Positions 7,688 to 16,787 are shown, counted from the stretch's first letter. The stretch is 64,000 nucleotides of DNA from Variovorax paradoxus (GCA_016806145.1 CP063166.1:434001-498000); one strand, 5' to 3'. Notes: a model not told the origin generated them from the letters alone. Made by a program: numbers and translations.

Positions 7688-8632
7688 ATGCACACAGACA
7701 CCGCCATGCAGACGCTGCCGCGCTACAGCGGCATCCCGACCTTCATGCGCGTGCCCTTCGCGCAGCGCCTCGAGGACTTCGACATCGCCCTGGCCGGCGT
7801 GCCCTTCGACGGCGGCGTGACGGCGCGTCCCGGCGCGCGCTACGGTCCGCGCGAGATCCGCAACATGTCGTCGATGACGCGCGCCATCCACCACGTCACC
7901 GGCTTCAATCCCTTCGAGGCCTGCCGCGTGGCCGACGTGGGCGACGTGCCGTTCACCGACGTGTTCCACCTCGAGCGTTCGCACGAGGACATCCGCCGCT
8001 TCTTCGAGCCCTTGTTCGCGGCCGGCAAGACGGTGCTGGCCGCGGGCGGCGACCACTCGATCACCTTCCCGGTGTTCCAGGCGATGCAGCCGCGCCGGCC
8101 GCTCGGCATGGTGCACATCGATGCGCACACCGACACCTGGGACGACTTCCTCGGTTCCAAGTTCAGCCATGGCTCGCCGTTCCGCCGCGCGGTCGAGGCC
8201 GGGCTGCTCGATCCGAAGCGCACCATCCAGATCGGCATCCGCGGCGCACAGAATTCCGACCAGGGCTGGCGCTATTCGCTCGACAGCGGCATGCGCGTGG
8301 TCTTCATCGAGGAGTTCGAGGCCAGGGGCGTCGAGGCGATCGTGCAGGAGGCGCGGCGCATCGTCGGCGACGGGCCCACCTACCTGTCGCTCGACGTCGA
8401 TGGCCTGGACCCGGTGTTCGCGCCGGGCACCGGCACGCCCGAGATCGGCGGCATGACCACGCGCGAGACGCTGGGCCTGCTGCGCGGCCTCGACGGGCTG
8501 GACTTCGTGGGCGGGGACGTGGTCGAGGTGTCGCCGCCCTACGACCCCTCGGGCAGCACGGCGCTGCTCGGTGCCACGCTGATGTACGAGATCCTCTGCC
8601 TGCTGGCGCGCAGCGTGGCCTCGAGGCGCTGA
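7688..8632 (+). CDS. Agmatinase/guanidinobutyrase-type ureohydrolase
   Basis: Manganese enzyme of 314 residues that should hydrolyse a guanidino compound to an amine plus urea. All metal ligands of the arginase fold are present: His123 (GGDHS), Asp145, His147 and Asp149 (DAHTD), and Asp236 and Asp238 (SLDVDGLDP), followed by PGTGTPEIGG. The GSKFSHGSPFRRAVE loop (about 156-170) that shapes the substrate pocket differs from classical agmatinase (HGT) and recalls guanidino-acid hydrolases, so substrate assignment is open. An internal ATG at 7706 is also possible. It is the last gene of the nitrogen cluster, 13 bp after the regulator; no urease or urea carboxylase gene is in the window. Confidence 0.87.
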   Translation: MHTDTAMQTLPRYSGIPTFMRVPFAQRLEDFDIALAGVPFDGGVTARPGARYGPREIRNMSSMTRAIHHVTGFNPFEACRVADVGDVPFTDVFHLERSHEDIRRFFEPLFAAGKTVLAAGGDHSITFPVFQAMQPRRPLGMVHIDAHTDTWDDFLGSKFSHGSPFRRAVEAGLLDPKRTIQIGIRGAQNSDQGWRYSLDSGMRVVFIEEFEARGVEAIVQEARRIVGDGPTYLSLDVDGLDPVFAPGTGTPEIGGMTTRETLGLLRGLDGLDFVGGDVVEVSPPYDPSGSTALLGATLMYEILCLLARSVASRR

Positions 8633-8637
8633 GGCAG

Positions 8638-8691
8638 GGGTTCGGGTGCCCTCGCGGGCAGGCCCCGAACCCGATCGACCACGGGTCGATC
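8638..8691. terminator. Two adjacent hairpins between convergent ureohydrolase and sodB
   Basis: GGGTTCGGG/CCCGAACCC (8638-8646, 8664-8672) and GATCGACC/GGTCGATC (8673-8680, 8684-8691, loop ACG) are perfect stems in the 57-bp convergent gap. Neither has a T-run, so termination is plausible but not certain. Confidence 0.45.
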
Positions 8692-9271
8692 AGCCGAAGT
8701 TCTTCTCGGCGAAGTCCCAGTTGACCAGCTTGGCCAGGAAGGTCTCGACGAACTTGGGACGCAGGTTGCGGTAGTCGATGTAGTAGGCGTGTTCCCAGAC
8801 GTCGACCGTCAAGAGCGCCGTGTCGGCGGTCGTCAGCGGCGTGCCGGCGGCGCCGGTGTTCACGATGTCCACGCTGCCGTCGGGCTTCTTCACCAGCCAG
8901 GTCCAGCCCGAGCCGAAGTTGCCCACGGCCGACTTCACGAAGGCTTCCTTGAAGGCGTCGAAGCTGCCCCACTTGGCATCGATGGCCTTGGCCAACGCGC
9001 CGCTGGGAGCGCCGCCGCCTTGCGGCTTCATGCAGTTCCAGAAGAAGGTGTGGTTCCAGATCTGGGCGGCGTTGTTGTAGATGCCGCCGCTGGACTTCTT
9101 GACGATCTCTTCGAGCGTGAGCGACTCGAACTCGGTGCCCTTCTGCAGGTTGTTGAGGTTCACCACATAGGCGTTGTGGTGCTTGCCGTAGTGGTACTCG
9201 AGGGTCTCCTTCGAGTACTCGGGTGCCAGCGCGTCGAGGGCGTACGGCAGGGGAGGCAGGGTGTGTTCCAT
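8690..9271 (-). CDS. sodB: Superoxide dismutase [Fe]
   Basis: Cytosolic iron superoxide dismutase of 193 residues. Metal ligands fall at the classical positions: His27 (LEYHYGKHH), His74 (NNAAQIWNH), Asp157 and His161 (VDVWEHAYY). The [15 protein letters not shown] segment with Gln70 is typical of the Fe rather than the Mn enzyme. It converts superoxide to hydrogen peroxide and oxygen. The upstream neighbour on the same strand is a predicted Fe-S-cluster regulator, which would make sense if the gene responds to oxidative or iron status. The ATG at 9271 follows an appropriate purine-rich stretch. Confidence 0.97.
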   Translation of the reverse strand: MEHTLPPLPYALDALAPEYSKETLEYHYGKHHNAYVVNLNNLQKGTEFESLTLEEIVKKSSGGIYNNAAQIWNHTFFWNCMKPQGGGAPSGALAKAIDAKWGSFDAFKEAFVKSAVGNFGSGWTWLVKKPDGSVDIVNTGAAGTPLTTADTALLTVDVWEHAYYIDYRNLRPKFVETFLAKLVNWDFAEKNFG

Positions 9272-9319
9272 CGTGGGGTCCTTCTGGTTGATAAAAACAA
9301 AATGAAGCGGGCCGGGCGC

Positions 9320-10006
9320 TCAGCCGGCGCCCTTGCCCGTCTTGGGAACGACGCGGTACGCGCAGCGCCGCGCGCCCGCGAGCACGTGCTCGACGCGGCT
9401 CACGGCGACGTCGGGTCCGAGCACTTCGTCGAAGAGCTGCAGCTCGCTGCGGCAAAAGCCCGTGCAGGCGCGCGCCGCGGTGCAGATCGGGCAGTGGTTC
9501 TCGATGAAGAGGAAGCCCTCGCCCTCGTCGTCGGCGCGGTACTCGGCCATGTAGCCCTCGCGGCTGCGCACCTCGGCCAGTCGCTCCAGCCGCGCCGCGA
9601 TGCCGCGCGCGCCGCGCAGGGCCTCGCGGTAGCTGGCGCGCATGGCCTCCTCGCGCGCGCCGATCAGCTGGTCCATGCCCTTCTCGCCGAACACCTGGAT
9701 CACGGCGCTGATCATCTGCACCGTCATCTCGGCATGCGTGTCGGGAAAGCGCGCGTGGCCCTGCGCCGTGAGCCGCCAGATCTGCGTCGGCCGGCCACGC
9801 CCGGCGCTGCGGCTCTCGGCGTCGACCAGGCCCTCGGCCTGCAGCTTGGCCATCTGCTGGCGCACCGCCTCCACCGTGACCTGCAGCACCTTGGCGATGT
9901 CGGGAATGCCGAGCGCGCCGCGGGTCTTGAGCGTCGAGAGGATGCGGTCGGCCGGCTGGTGCGGGGTCCAGGCGGGCTTGGCGTCGGCGGTGTCGTTGGC
10001 GGACAT
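9320..10006 (-). CDS. SufR-like winged-helix regulator with Cys cluster
   Basis: Transcriptional regulator of 228 residues. Residues about 15-85 form a DeoR/ArsR-type winged helix (ILSTLKTRGALGIPDIAKVL, then VTVEAVRQQMAKLQAEGLV, then the GRGRPTQIWRLT wing). The C-terminal half carries Cys172, Cys175, Cys181 and Cys185 in HCPICTAARACTGFC, plus Cys215 in GARRCAYRV, a layout like SufR-type Fe-S cluster sensors. It probably responds to iron-sulfur status or oxidants. It precedes sodB by 48 bp in the same direction and may regulate it. The ATG at 10006 was preferred; an in-frame start at 10120 would run into the preceding gene's end. Confidence 0.75.
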   Translation of the reverse strand: MSANDTADAKPAWTPHQPADRILSTLKTRGALGIPDIAKVLQVTVEAVRQQMAKLQAEGLVDAESRSAGRGRPTQIWRLTAQGHARFPDTHAEMTVQMISAVIQVFGEKGMDQLIGAREEAMRASYREALRGARGIAARLERLAEVRSREGYMAEYRADDEGEGFLFIENHCPICTAARACTGFCRSELQLFDEVLGPDVAVSRVEHVLAGARRCAYRVVPKTGKGAG

Positions 10007-10056
10007 GGCGCGGTCTTCGTGGGGAGCGGAACGTAAAGGCGGCAACCCGTGCATTG

Positions 10057-11505
10057 TCAGGTGCTTGGGGCGTCCTTCGCGGAAACGCCCGAAAGCCCCT
10101 GGGCATCGGGCGCCTGCCATCCGCCGCCCACGGCCTTGTAGAGCGCGACCAGGCTGGTGTACGAGGCGGTCTCGGCCTCGGCCACCGCATCCTGCGCGCG
10201 CAGCAGCGTGCGCTGCGCATCGAGCACCGACAGATAGGGCGCGGCGCCTTCGCGGTAGCGCACCTCGGCCAGCTCGGCCGCGCGCGCGCTCTGTTCCGAG
10301 GCCAGCACCAAGCTTTGCAGCCGCTGCTGGTTCTGGCCGTAGCCGGTGAGCGCGTTCTCCACGTCCTCGATGGCGCGCAGCACGGTCTGCTCGTAGGCCG
10401 CGCGTTCGCCCTGTGCGCGGGCCTGCGCGCCGCGCAGTTGCGCGCGCACCGAGCCCAGCCGCAGCGCGGGCCAGCTCAGGCCCGGCGTGAGGCTGAAGGC
10501 GCGGCTCGAGCCGCTGCCCAGGTCCGAGCCGCGCAGCGCGACGAAGCCGAGGAAGCCGCCGATGTCGAGCCGCGGATACAGCGCGGCCGTGGCCGCGCCC
10601 ACGTCGGCCGTGCTCGCGGCCAGGCCGCGCTCGGCGCGCCGCACGTCGGGCCGGCGGCGCAGCAGGTCGCCGAGGTCGCCCACCGGCAGCCGCTTGGCCA
10701 GCACCTGCAGCGGCCGCGGCGCGAGCATCGGCTCGAGCTCGGCCGGCTGCAGCGCCGCGAGCACCGCCACGCGGTGCGCGGCCTGGCGGCCCGCGGTCTC
10801 GAACAGCGGCAGCTGGCTCTCGGTGCTCGCGAGGTTGGCGCGCGCGCTCGCGAGGTCGCCCGCGAGGCCGCGGCCGATGCCGACCTGGGCCTCGGTCACG
10901 CGCAGGCTGTCGCGCAGGCTCTGCAGCGTGCGCTGCGTCACCGCGAGCCGCTGCTCGGCGCCGCGCATCTCGTAGTAGTTGCGCGCGAGCTCGGCCACCA
11001 CCACGATGCGCGCCTGCTCGAGGTCGGCGGCCTGCGCCTCGGCGCGCGCGCTGGCTGCTTCGTCGAGCCGGCGCAGGCGGCCGAACAGGTCGATCTCCCA
11101 GCCGGCGTCGAAGCCCAGGCGGCTGCTCTCGGCGAGCGTGCGCGCCTCGGCCGGCACGCCGTTGCCCTGCGCGATGCTTCGGGTCTTGCTAGCACCCACC
11201 GTCACGGTGGGCCAGCGGTCGAGCTCGGCCTCGTCCTGCACGGCGCGCGCTTCGAGCAGCCGCGCCTGCGCGATGCGGATGTCGTGGTTGGCGGCCAGCG
11301 CGCGCTCGATCAGCGCATCGAGTTGCGCGTCCTCGAGCTGGCGCCACCAGTCGCGCTGCACCGCGTCGGGCGCGAACAGGTGGCGCTCGGGCGCGGCGAT
11401 CGCCACCGGCGAGGTCTCGGGCGCCGCGTAGCGCGGGCCGACCGCGCAGCCGGCCAGCAGCAGCGCCGTGGCCAGCGTCGACAGGGAAAGGGTCAAGGCC
11501 TTCAT
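10057..11505 (-). CDS. NodT-type outer-membrane efflux lipoprotein of RND system
   Basis: TolC-like outer-membrane channel of 482 residues that completes the tripartite efflux pump. The signal peptide ends in a lipobox (LLLAGC, lipid-modified Cys20), and the body has the paired coiled-coil repeats of the NodT family: DIRIAQARLLEARAVQDEAE in the first half, TEAQVGIGRGLAGDLASARANL, and VEIGGFLG-like barrel strands. The start at 11505 has GGAGAACGACC just upstream; an alternative ATG at 11526 overlaps the RND stop (ATGA) and would add seven residues. Third gene of the adaptor-pump-channel operon. Confidence 0.9.
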   Translation of the reverse strand: MKALTLSLSTLATALLLAGCAVGPRYAAPETSPVAIAAPERHLFAPDAVQRDWWRQLEDAQLDALIERALAANHDIRIAQARLLEARAVQDEAELDRWPTVTVGASKTRSIAQGNGVPAEARTLAESSRLGFDAGWEIDLFGRLRRLDEAASARAEAQAADLEQARIVVVAELARNYYEMRGAEQRLAVTQRTLQSLRDSLRVTEAQVGIGRGLAGDLASARANLASTESQLPLFETAGRQAAHRVAVLAALQPAELEPMLAPRPLQVLAKRLPVGDLGDLLRRRPDVRRAERGLAASTADVGAATAALYPRLDIGGFLGFVALRGSDLGSGSSRAFSLTPGLSWPALRLGSVRAQLRGAQARAQGERAAYEQTVLRAIEDVENALTGYGQNQQRLQSLVLASEQSARAAELAEVRYREGAAPYLSVLDAQRTLLRAQDAVAEAETASYTSLVALYKAVGGGWQAPDAQGLSGVSAKDAPST

Positions 11506-11522
11506 GGTCGTTCTCCGGTGCG

Positions 11523-14500
11523 TCATGCGTGGCCGCCCGCCGTGGCCGGCGCGGCGGGGCCGTCCTCCAGCGCCTCGAGCTCGGCCGCGCGCTTCGACTG
11601 CCCCGCGGCGCGGTGGTCACGCGCCAGCAGCGTGTACATCGTGGGCAGCACGAACAGCGTGAACAGCGTGCCCACCAGCATGCCGACCACGATCACCAGC
11701 CCGATGCTGAAGCGGCTGTTGGCACCGGCACCGCTCGCGAACAGCAGCGGCACCAAGCCGACCACCATCGCGGCCGTGGTCATCAGGATCGGCCGCAGGC
11801 GGATGCGCGCGGCCTCCTCGATCGAGGCGCGGCGGTCGAGGCCCTTGCGCGTCTGGATCTCGTTGGCGAACTCCACCATCAGGATGCCGTGCTTGCTGAT
11901 CAGCCCGATCAGCGTCACCAGCCCGATCTGGGTGTAGATGTTGATGGTCGCGAAGCCCAGCGCCAGCGGCACCAGCGCGCCGCAGATCGACATCGGCACG
12001 CTGACCAGGATGATCAGCGGGTCGCGCAGGCTCTCGTACTGCGCGGCCAGCACCAGGTAGATCACGACGATCGCGAACACGAAGGCCAGCACCAGCGCCG
12101 AGCCCTCCTGCGTGAACTGGCGCGCGTCGGACTGCCAGTCGTAGCTGAAGCCGGCCGGCAGCTTCTTCGCCTCGGCGCTCAGGAAGGCCACCGCGTCGCC
12201 CATGGTCACGCCGGGCATCGGAATGGCCTGGAAGGTGGCGGCATTGAGCTGGTTGAACTGCGTGAGCTTGTTCGGGCCCACGCTGGTCGACAGCTGAACC
12301 AGGTTGGCCAGCGGCACCGGCTGGCCGCTCGCGCTCTTCACGAAGTAGCGCGACAGCGCCTCGGCCGTCAGCCGCTGCTCGCGCGGCGTCTGCGGGATCA
12401 CGTCGTAGGAGCGGCCGTCCATGCCGAAGCGGTTGACGTAGTTCTCGCCCACCAGCACGGCCAGCGTGTCGCCGATGGCCTTCATGGTCACGCCCAGGCT
12501 GTTGGCCTTGGCGCGGTCCACGCGCACCTCGACCACCGGGTTGTTGAACTCGAGGTCGCTGTCGACCACGGCGAACTTGCCGCTCTCGCGCGCCGCCTTC
12601 TTGAGCGCCTCCATGGCCTCGAACACGCTGCGGTGGTCGCCCGGGCTGCGGATCACCATCTGCACCGGCAGCCCGCCGGTGGAGCCCGGCAGCGAGGGCA
12701 GCTGGAAGGCGAAGATGTTGCTGCCTTCCACCGCGCCCATGCTGCCCTGCACCTCGTGCTGGATCTGGTCGGCGTTGCGCTGGCGGTCCTTCCAGTCCGA
12801 CAGCTGCACGCCGCCGATCGAGTTCGACACGCCGTCGGAGCCGTTGATCAGCCAGCGGCCGGTGTTCTCGGGCAGCGCGGCGAACACGTCGTCCCACTTC
12901 TTGCCGAACTTCTCGACGTAGTCGATGTTGGCATGCTGCGGCGACTTGATCGCGGTCAGCACCATGGCCTGGTCCTCGCCGGGCGCGAGCTCGCGCTGCG
13001 CGGCGTTGTAGAGGAAGGGCAGGCTCGCCAGCACCACCGCGGCCAGCGCGCCCGTCACCCAGCGGTGGCGCAGCGACACGTCGAGCACGCGGCCGTAGCC
13101 GGTGGCCAGGCGGTGGAAGAAGCCCTCGGCCAGCCGCGCCATGCGCGTGCCGGTGGCGTCCTGCGGCAGCAGGAAGGAGCTCATCACCGGCGACAGCGTG
13201 AGCGCGATCACGCCCGACACCACCACCGCGCCCGCGAGCGTGAAGGCGAATTCCTTGAACAGCGAACCGGTGAGCCCGCCCATCAGGCCGATGGGCGCAT
13301 AGACCGCGGCCAGCGTGAGCGTCATCGCGATCACCGGGCCGGCCACCTCGCGCGCGCCGATCAGCGCGGCCTGCACGCGCGACTTGCCTTCCTCGATGTG
13401 GCGGTGCACGTTCTCCACCACCACGATCGCGTCGTCCACCACCAGCCCGATCGCCAGCACCATCGCCAGCAGCGTGAGCAGGTTGATCGAGAAGCCGAAT
13501 ACCAGCATCAGCGCCGCGGCGCCCAGCATCGACAGCGGAATGGTCACCACCGGGATCAGCACCGCGCGCACCGAGCCCAGGCACAGGAAGATCACCAGCA
13601 CCACGATCACCACGGCTTCGAGCAGCGTCTGGCGCACCTCGTCGATCGAGGCCTCGATGAAGCGCGCGAGCTCGAACGGCAGCTGCACCTCCACGCCCGC
13701 GGGCAGGTTCTGCTTGATGCCGGGCAGCAGTTCGCGGATGCGCTTCACGATCACCAGCGGGTTGCCGTTGGGCGCGGCCTGCAGGCCGAGGTAGATGGCC
13801 TTGTCGCCGTCCATCATCGCGCTGACGTCGGCGCTCGCCGCGCCCAGCTCGACCGTGGCCACGTCGCCCAGGCGCACCAGCGCATCGCCGTCGCGCTTGA
13901 TCACCATGTCGCGGAACTCGGCCACGTTCACCAGGTCGGTGTTGACGCGGATGTTCGACACCACGTACAGGCCCTTGACCTGCCCGGGCGCCGCCTGCAC
14001 GTTGTTCTGGCGCAGCGCGTCGGCCAGCTCGCCGGCCGAGATGCCGCGCGCGGCCATGCGGTTGGCGTCGAGCCACACGCGCATCGCCAGCGTCTGGCCG
14101 CCCGAGACCTCCACGCCCGACACGCCCTCGATCGACGCGAACTGCGGCTGCACCACGCGCGAGAGGTAGTCGGTGAGCGCGGGCACGCCCATGGTCTTGC
14201 TCGAGAAGCCCACGTAGGCCACCGCCGTGGCCTCGCCCGATGACTTGAGGATCACCGGGTCGAAGGCTTCCTGCGGCAGCCGGTACTTGACCTGGCTCAC
14301 CTGCGCCATCGCCTGCGTGAGCGCCTGGTTGGCGTCGGCGTTGAGCTTCATGCGCACGGTGATCACGCTGCGGCCCAGCGTGGACGAGGACGACAGGTAG
14401 TCGACGTTCTCGATCGTGGCCACCGCCTGCGCGATCGGTTGCGTCACGAATCCCTGCATCAGCTCGGGCGAGGCGCCCGGGTACTGGGTGGTGATGGTCA

Positions 14501-14633
14501 GCGTGGTGCTCTCGGTCAGCGGGTACTGGCGCACCGGCAGCGAGCCGAGGGCGCGCGCACCCAGCAGCAGGATCAGCGTGCTCACCACCAGCGCCAGCAC
14601 GGGCCGGCGCACGAACAGGTCGGTGAACCTCAT
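11523..14633 (-). CDS. RND efflux pump inner-membrane subunit (HAE1 family, MexI/MexQ type)
   Basis: Proton-driven multidrug exporter of 1036 residues. It begins MRFTDLFVRRPVLALVVSTL, close to MexI-type pumps, and has the usual twelve membrane spans with two large periplasmic loops. The proton-relay region in TM4 reads VVDDAIVVVENVHRHIEEG (about residue 405), and the GxSGSG-free docking region is typical of the subfamily. Substrates of relatives include dyes, vanadium, phenazines and antibiotics; the specificity here is unknown. It overlaps the adaptor stop and the channel start by ATGA junctions, so the three genes form one operon. Confidence 0.94.
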   Translation of the reverse strand: MRFTDLFVRRPVLALVVSTLILLLGARALGSLPVRQYPLTESTTLTITTQYPGASPELMQGFVTQPIAQAVATIENVDYLSSSSTLGRSVITVRMKLNADANQALTQAMAQVSQVKYRLPQEAFDPVILKSSGEATAVAYVGFSSKTMGVPALTDYLSRVVQPQFASIEGVSGVEVSGGQTLAMRVWLDANRMAARGISAGELADALRQNNVQAAPGQVKGLYVVSNIRVNTDLVNVAEFRDMVIKRDGDALVRLGDVATVELGAASADVSAMMDGDKAIYLGLQAAPNGNPLVIVKRIRELLPGIKQNLPAGVEVQLPFELARFIEASIDEVRQTLLEAVVIVVLVIFLCLGSVRAVLIPVVTIPLSMLGAAALMLVFGFSINLLTLLAMVLAIGLVVDDAIVVVENVHRHIEEGKSRVQAALIGAREVAGPVIAMTLTLAAVYAPIGLMGGLTGSLFKEFAFTLAGAVVVSGVIALTLSPVMSSFLLPQDATGTRMARLAEGFFHRLATGYGRVLDVSLRHRWVTGALAAVVLASLPFLYNAAQRELAPGEDQAMVLTAIKSPQHANIDYVEKFGKKWDDVFAALPENTGRWLINGSDGVSNSIGGVQLSDWKDRQRNADQIQHEVQGSMGAVEGSNIFAFQLPSLPGSTGGLPVQMVIRSPGDHRSVFEAMEALKKAARESGKFAVVDSDLEFNNPVVEVRVDRAKANSLGVTMKAIGDTLAVLVGENYVNRFGMDGRSYDVIPQTPREQRLTAEALSRYFVKSASGQPVPLANLVQLSTSVGPNKLTQFNQLNAATFQAIPMPGVTMGDAVAFLSAEAKKLPAGFSYDWQSDARQFTQEGSALVLAFVFAIVVIYLVLAAQYESLRDPLIILVSVPMSICGALVPLALGFATINIYTQIGLVTLIGLISKHGILMVEFANEIQTRKGLDRRASIEEAARIRLRPILMTTAAMVVGLVPLLFASGAGANSRFSIGLVIVVGMLVGTLFTLFVLPTMYTLLARDHRAAGQSKRAAELEALEDGPAAPATAGGHA

Positions 14634-15736
14634 GACTTGCGCTCCTGCGCGGCCAGCGTGTCCTTGTCCATCGGCTGCACCGCGGCGCCGCCGTACAGGC
14701 GCAGCTGGCCCGAGGTCACGACGCGCTCGCCGGCCTGGAGGCCCTTCTCGATCACCACCTGGCCGTCCTGCCGGTCGCCGGCCGTCACGAACAGCTGCTG
14801 CACCACGAAGCCCTCGCCCTTGTCGGCCGGGCGCACCACGTAGACCGAGTCGCCGTGCGTGCTGTAGGTGAGGGCGGTCTCCGGCACGGTGATGGCGTCG
14901 GCGCGCGTCGGCAGCGCCACGCGCGCGCTCACGTACATGCCGGGCGCGAGCGCGCCGTCGGCGTTGTCGATCGCGGCCTGCAGCCGCACGGTGCGCGTGT
15001 CGCTGCCGATCTGCGGCTCGATCGCGCTGAGCCGCGCCTGGAAGGCGCGGCCGGGCCAGGCGTCGACGTTGAGCAGCACCTGCTGGTTGCGCTGTAGCGC
15101 AGGCAAGGCGGCCTCGGGCAGGGTGATGGTCGCGAGCAAGGTGCGGGCGTCGGTCAGCGAGACCAGCGCGTCGCCGGCCCGCACGAACTGCCCGAGGTTG
15201 ACCTTGCGCAGGCCCAGCCGGCCGTCGAAGGGCGCCACGATGCGCTTCTGGGCGATCTGCGCCTGCAGCCGCCGCAGCTCGCCGCTGGCCTGGTCGTAGC
15301 CGGCCTGCGCCTGGTCGAGCTGCTCCTGCGTGGCGGCCTGTTGCGGCAGCAGCCGGCGCGTGCGCTCGAGCAGCGCCCTGGCATTGGCGCGCTGCGCCTG
15401 CAGCCGTTCGAGGTCGCCCTGCTCGGGCGCGTCGTTGAGCTGCACCAGCAGCTGGCCCGCGCGCACCTCGGCACCCGCGGTGAAGAGGATCTTCGCGATC
15501 CGCCCCTCCGCCTCCGCCGGCACCTCGACCTGCCGGTTCGCTTCGAGCGTGCCGATGCCGCCGAGGAAGCGCGGCAGTTCGGTCTGCCGCGCGACGGCCA
15601 CCGCCACCTGCGCCGGCGGCATGCCGCCACCGCCGCCGTCGGCCGCCTTCGATGTGGCCACGAGGCCGTAGCCGGCCCCTCCCACCACCACTGCCGCGAG
15701 GCCGGCGCCGAGCCAGGCCCTTGATCGTGCGTTCAT
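14630..15736 (-). CDS. RND efflux periplasmic adaptor (membrane fusion protein)
   Basis: Periplasmic adaptor of 368 residues linking pump and outer-membrane channel. An N-terminal membrane anchor or signal segment spans about residues 8-28, followed by a Gly-rich linker. A split lipoyl half-motif (EVPAEAEGRIAKILFTAGAEVRAGQLLVQL) and its partner (KRIVAPFDGRLGLRKVNLGQFVRAGDALV) flank an Ala/Gln-rich coiled-coil hairpin of about 70 residues. The start at 15736 was chosen because upstream in-frame codons lie in the AT-rich promoter region. First gene of the operon. Confidence 0.92.
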   Translation of the reverse strand: MNARSRAWLGAGLAAVVVGGAGYGLVATSKAADGGGGGMPPAQVAVAVARQTELPRFLGGIGTLEANRQVEVPAEAEGRIAKILFTAGAEVRAGQLLVQLNDAPEQGDLERLQAQRANARALLERTRRLLPQQAATQEQLDQAQAGYDQASGELRRLQAQIAQKRIVAPFDGRLGLRKVNLGQFVRAGDALVSLTDARTLLATITLPEAALPALQRNQQVLLNVDAWPGRAFQARLSAIEPQIGSDTRTVRLQAAIDNADGALAPGMYVSARVALPTRADAITVPETALTYSTHGDSVYVVRPADKGEGFVVQQLFVTAGDRQDGQVVIEKGLQAGERVVTSGQLRLYGGAAVQPMDKDTLAAQERKS

Positions 15737-16021
15737 GATCTTACCGTTATTAATCAAAGAAAGTGCTTGGATTATTGGCGGGCTCGCGCGGGCCTGTCGA
15801 ATAAAGGAAAGCAATGCCCCCGATGAAGGCGGGCTATCCGGGTCGTGTCGTGCATGAGGGAATCTCCGAAAGTCGAGCGGCACATGCCGCTGCTTCGAAG
15901 ACGGGCCACGGGGGCGGTTTGTGACGCGCGCGGCGCGCGCGATTCACCGGCGCGGCGGCCGTGCATTGCGCGCGGAGCCGGGGGCCGATGTACATTGCGG
16001 CCTGCTCAAGAATCTTTCAGC
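15737..16021. other. Divergent promoter region between RND operon and ArsR gene
   Basis: This 285-bp gap contains an AT-rich patch just upstream of the adaptor start (15737-15775, including CCGTTATTAATCAAAG), the likely promoter of the efflux operon on the minus strand. The remainder toward the ArsR start is GC-rich and shows no gene or clear inverted repeat. Confidence 0.5.
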
Positions 16022-16348
16022 ATGGCCACCAAGTCCCGAAAAAAGCCCGCGGCCGTCACCGAGGACGAGGTCTTCGACATCGCTGCCGAGCTGTTCCGGG
16101 CCATGGCCGCGCCCATGCGGCTGAAGATCGTCAGCCTGCTGTGCAACGGCGAGAAGAACGTGAGCGAGCTGCTGGCCGAGATCGACACCACGCAGCCCAA
16201 CATGTCGCAGCACCTCAACACCCTCTACCAGGCGGGCGTGCTCGCGCGGCGCCGCGAGGGCGTGAGCATCTACTACAGCATCGCGAACGAGACCGTGGTG
16301 GCGCTGTGCCGCAGCATCTGCGTGCAGATCGCCATCGAGCAGGCCTGA
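16022..16348 (+). CDS. ArsR-family repressor, SoxR/SqrR/BigR-like candidate
   Basis: Winged-helix repressor of 108 residues. The recognition region NMSQHLNTLYQAGVLARRREG (about 61-81) is classic ArsR. Cysteines occur at 41 (SLLCNGEKN, helix 2) and at 96 and 100 (ALCRSIC, last helix). This pairing of one helix-2 and one C-terminal-helix cysteine is what persulfide-sensing SqrR, BigR and Paracoccus SoxR use to form a sulfur bridge. Its position at the head of the sox region supports a role as reactive-sulfur-responsive repressor. Control of the divergent RND operon is an alternative. The ATG at 16022 directly precedes a Lys-rich tail. Confidence 0.8.
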   Translation: MATKSRKKPAAVTEDEVFDIAAELFRAMAAPMRLKIVSLLCNGEKNVSELLAEIDTTQPNMSQHLNTLYQAGVLARRREGVSIYYSIANETVVALCRSICVQIAIEQA

Positions 16349-16370
16349 GGCCCGTGCCGGGCCGCCGCCC

Positions 16371-16787
16371 TCAGGGCTTCAGGTAGACGTAGCCTTCCTG
16401 CGCCTGCAGCCGTGCCACCTCGGCCACGCCCGAGGGCACCACCTTCGCTTCCATCAGCAGCCGGCCCGCGTCGATGTTGCGTGTGCTCAGCGTGTTGTTG
16501 CAGACGTCGAACACCACGCCGCGCGCGGCCAGCGCGCTCACCGGGCCGCTGAACTCGCGGCCCTTGCTGTCCTTCGCGTCGCTCAGGAGGAAGTCGATGC
16601 CGGGGCCGTGCGTGACCACCACGATCTTCGCCTTCGGGTCGGCGTTGAGGTGGTTCGTGATGTTGGCGAGGATGGCCGCGCTGGTCTCGACGCCGGTGTT
16701 GACGTGATAGACCGCCTTGACCACCTGCTGCGCGCCGGCGAACGAAGCCGCGATGGCGAGAAGGAACGCGATGAATGCCTGTCTCAT
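16371..16787 (-). CDS. Periplasmic DsrE-family protein
   Basis: Small exported protein of 138 residues with a signal peptide (1 to about 20, SFAGA-QQ) followed by a DsrE/DsrF-like fold (KAVYHVNTG, then IVVVTHGPGIDFLL, then GVVFDVCNNTL). A single conserved-looking cysteine lies in VCNNTL. DsrE-like proteins bind or transfer sulfane sulfur, and periplasmic members commonly accompany sox or sulfide oxidation genes. It is convergent with the ArsR gene (22-bp gap) and divergent from the SoxH-like gene. Confidence 0.8.
   Translation of the reverse strand: MRQAFIAFLLAIAASFAGAQQVVKAVYHVNTGVETSAAILANITNHLNADPKAKIVVVTHGPGIDFLLSDAKDSKGREFSGPVSALAARGVVFDVCNNTLSTRNIDAGRLLMEAKVVPSGVAEVARLQAQEGYVYLKP

Noticed and set aside
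11529..14243. A 904-codon open frame opposite the RND pump gene
   Set aside because: Translation is low-complexity His/Arg/Gln/Ala/Gly-rich, typical of an antisense shadow of a GC-rich gene.
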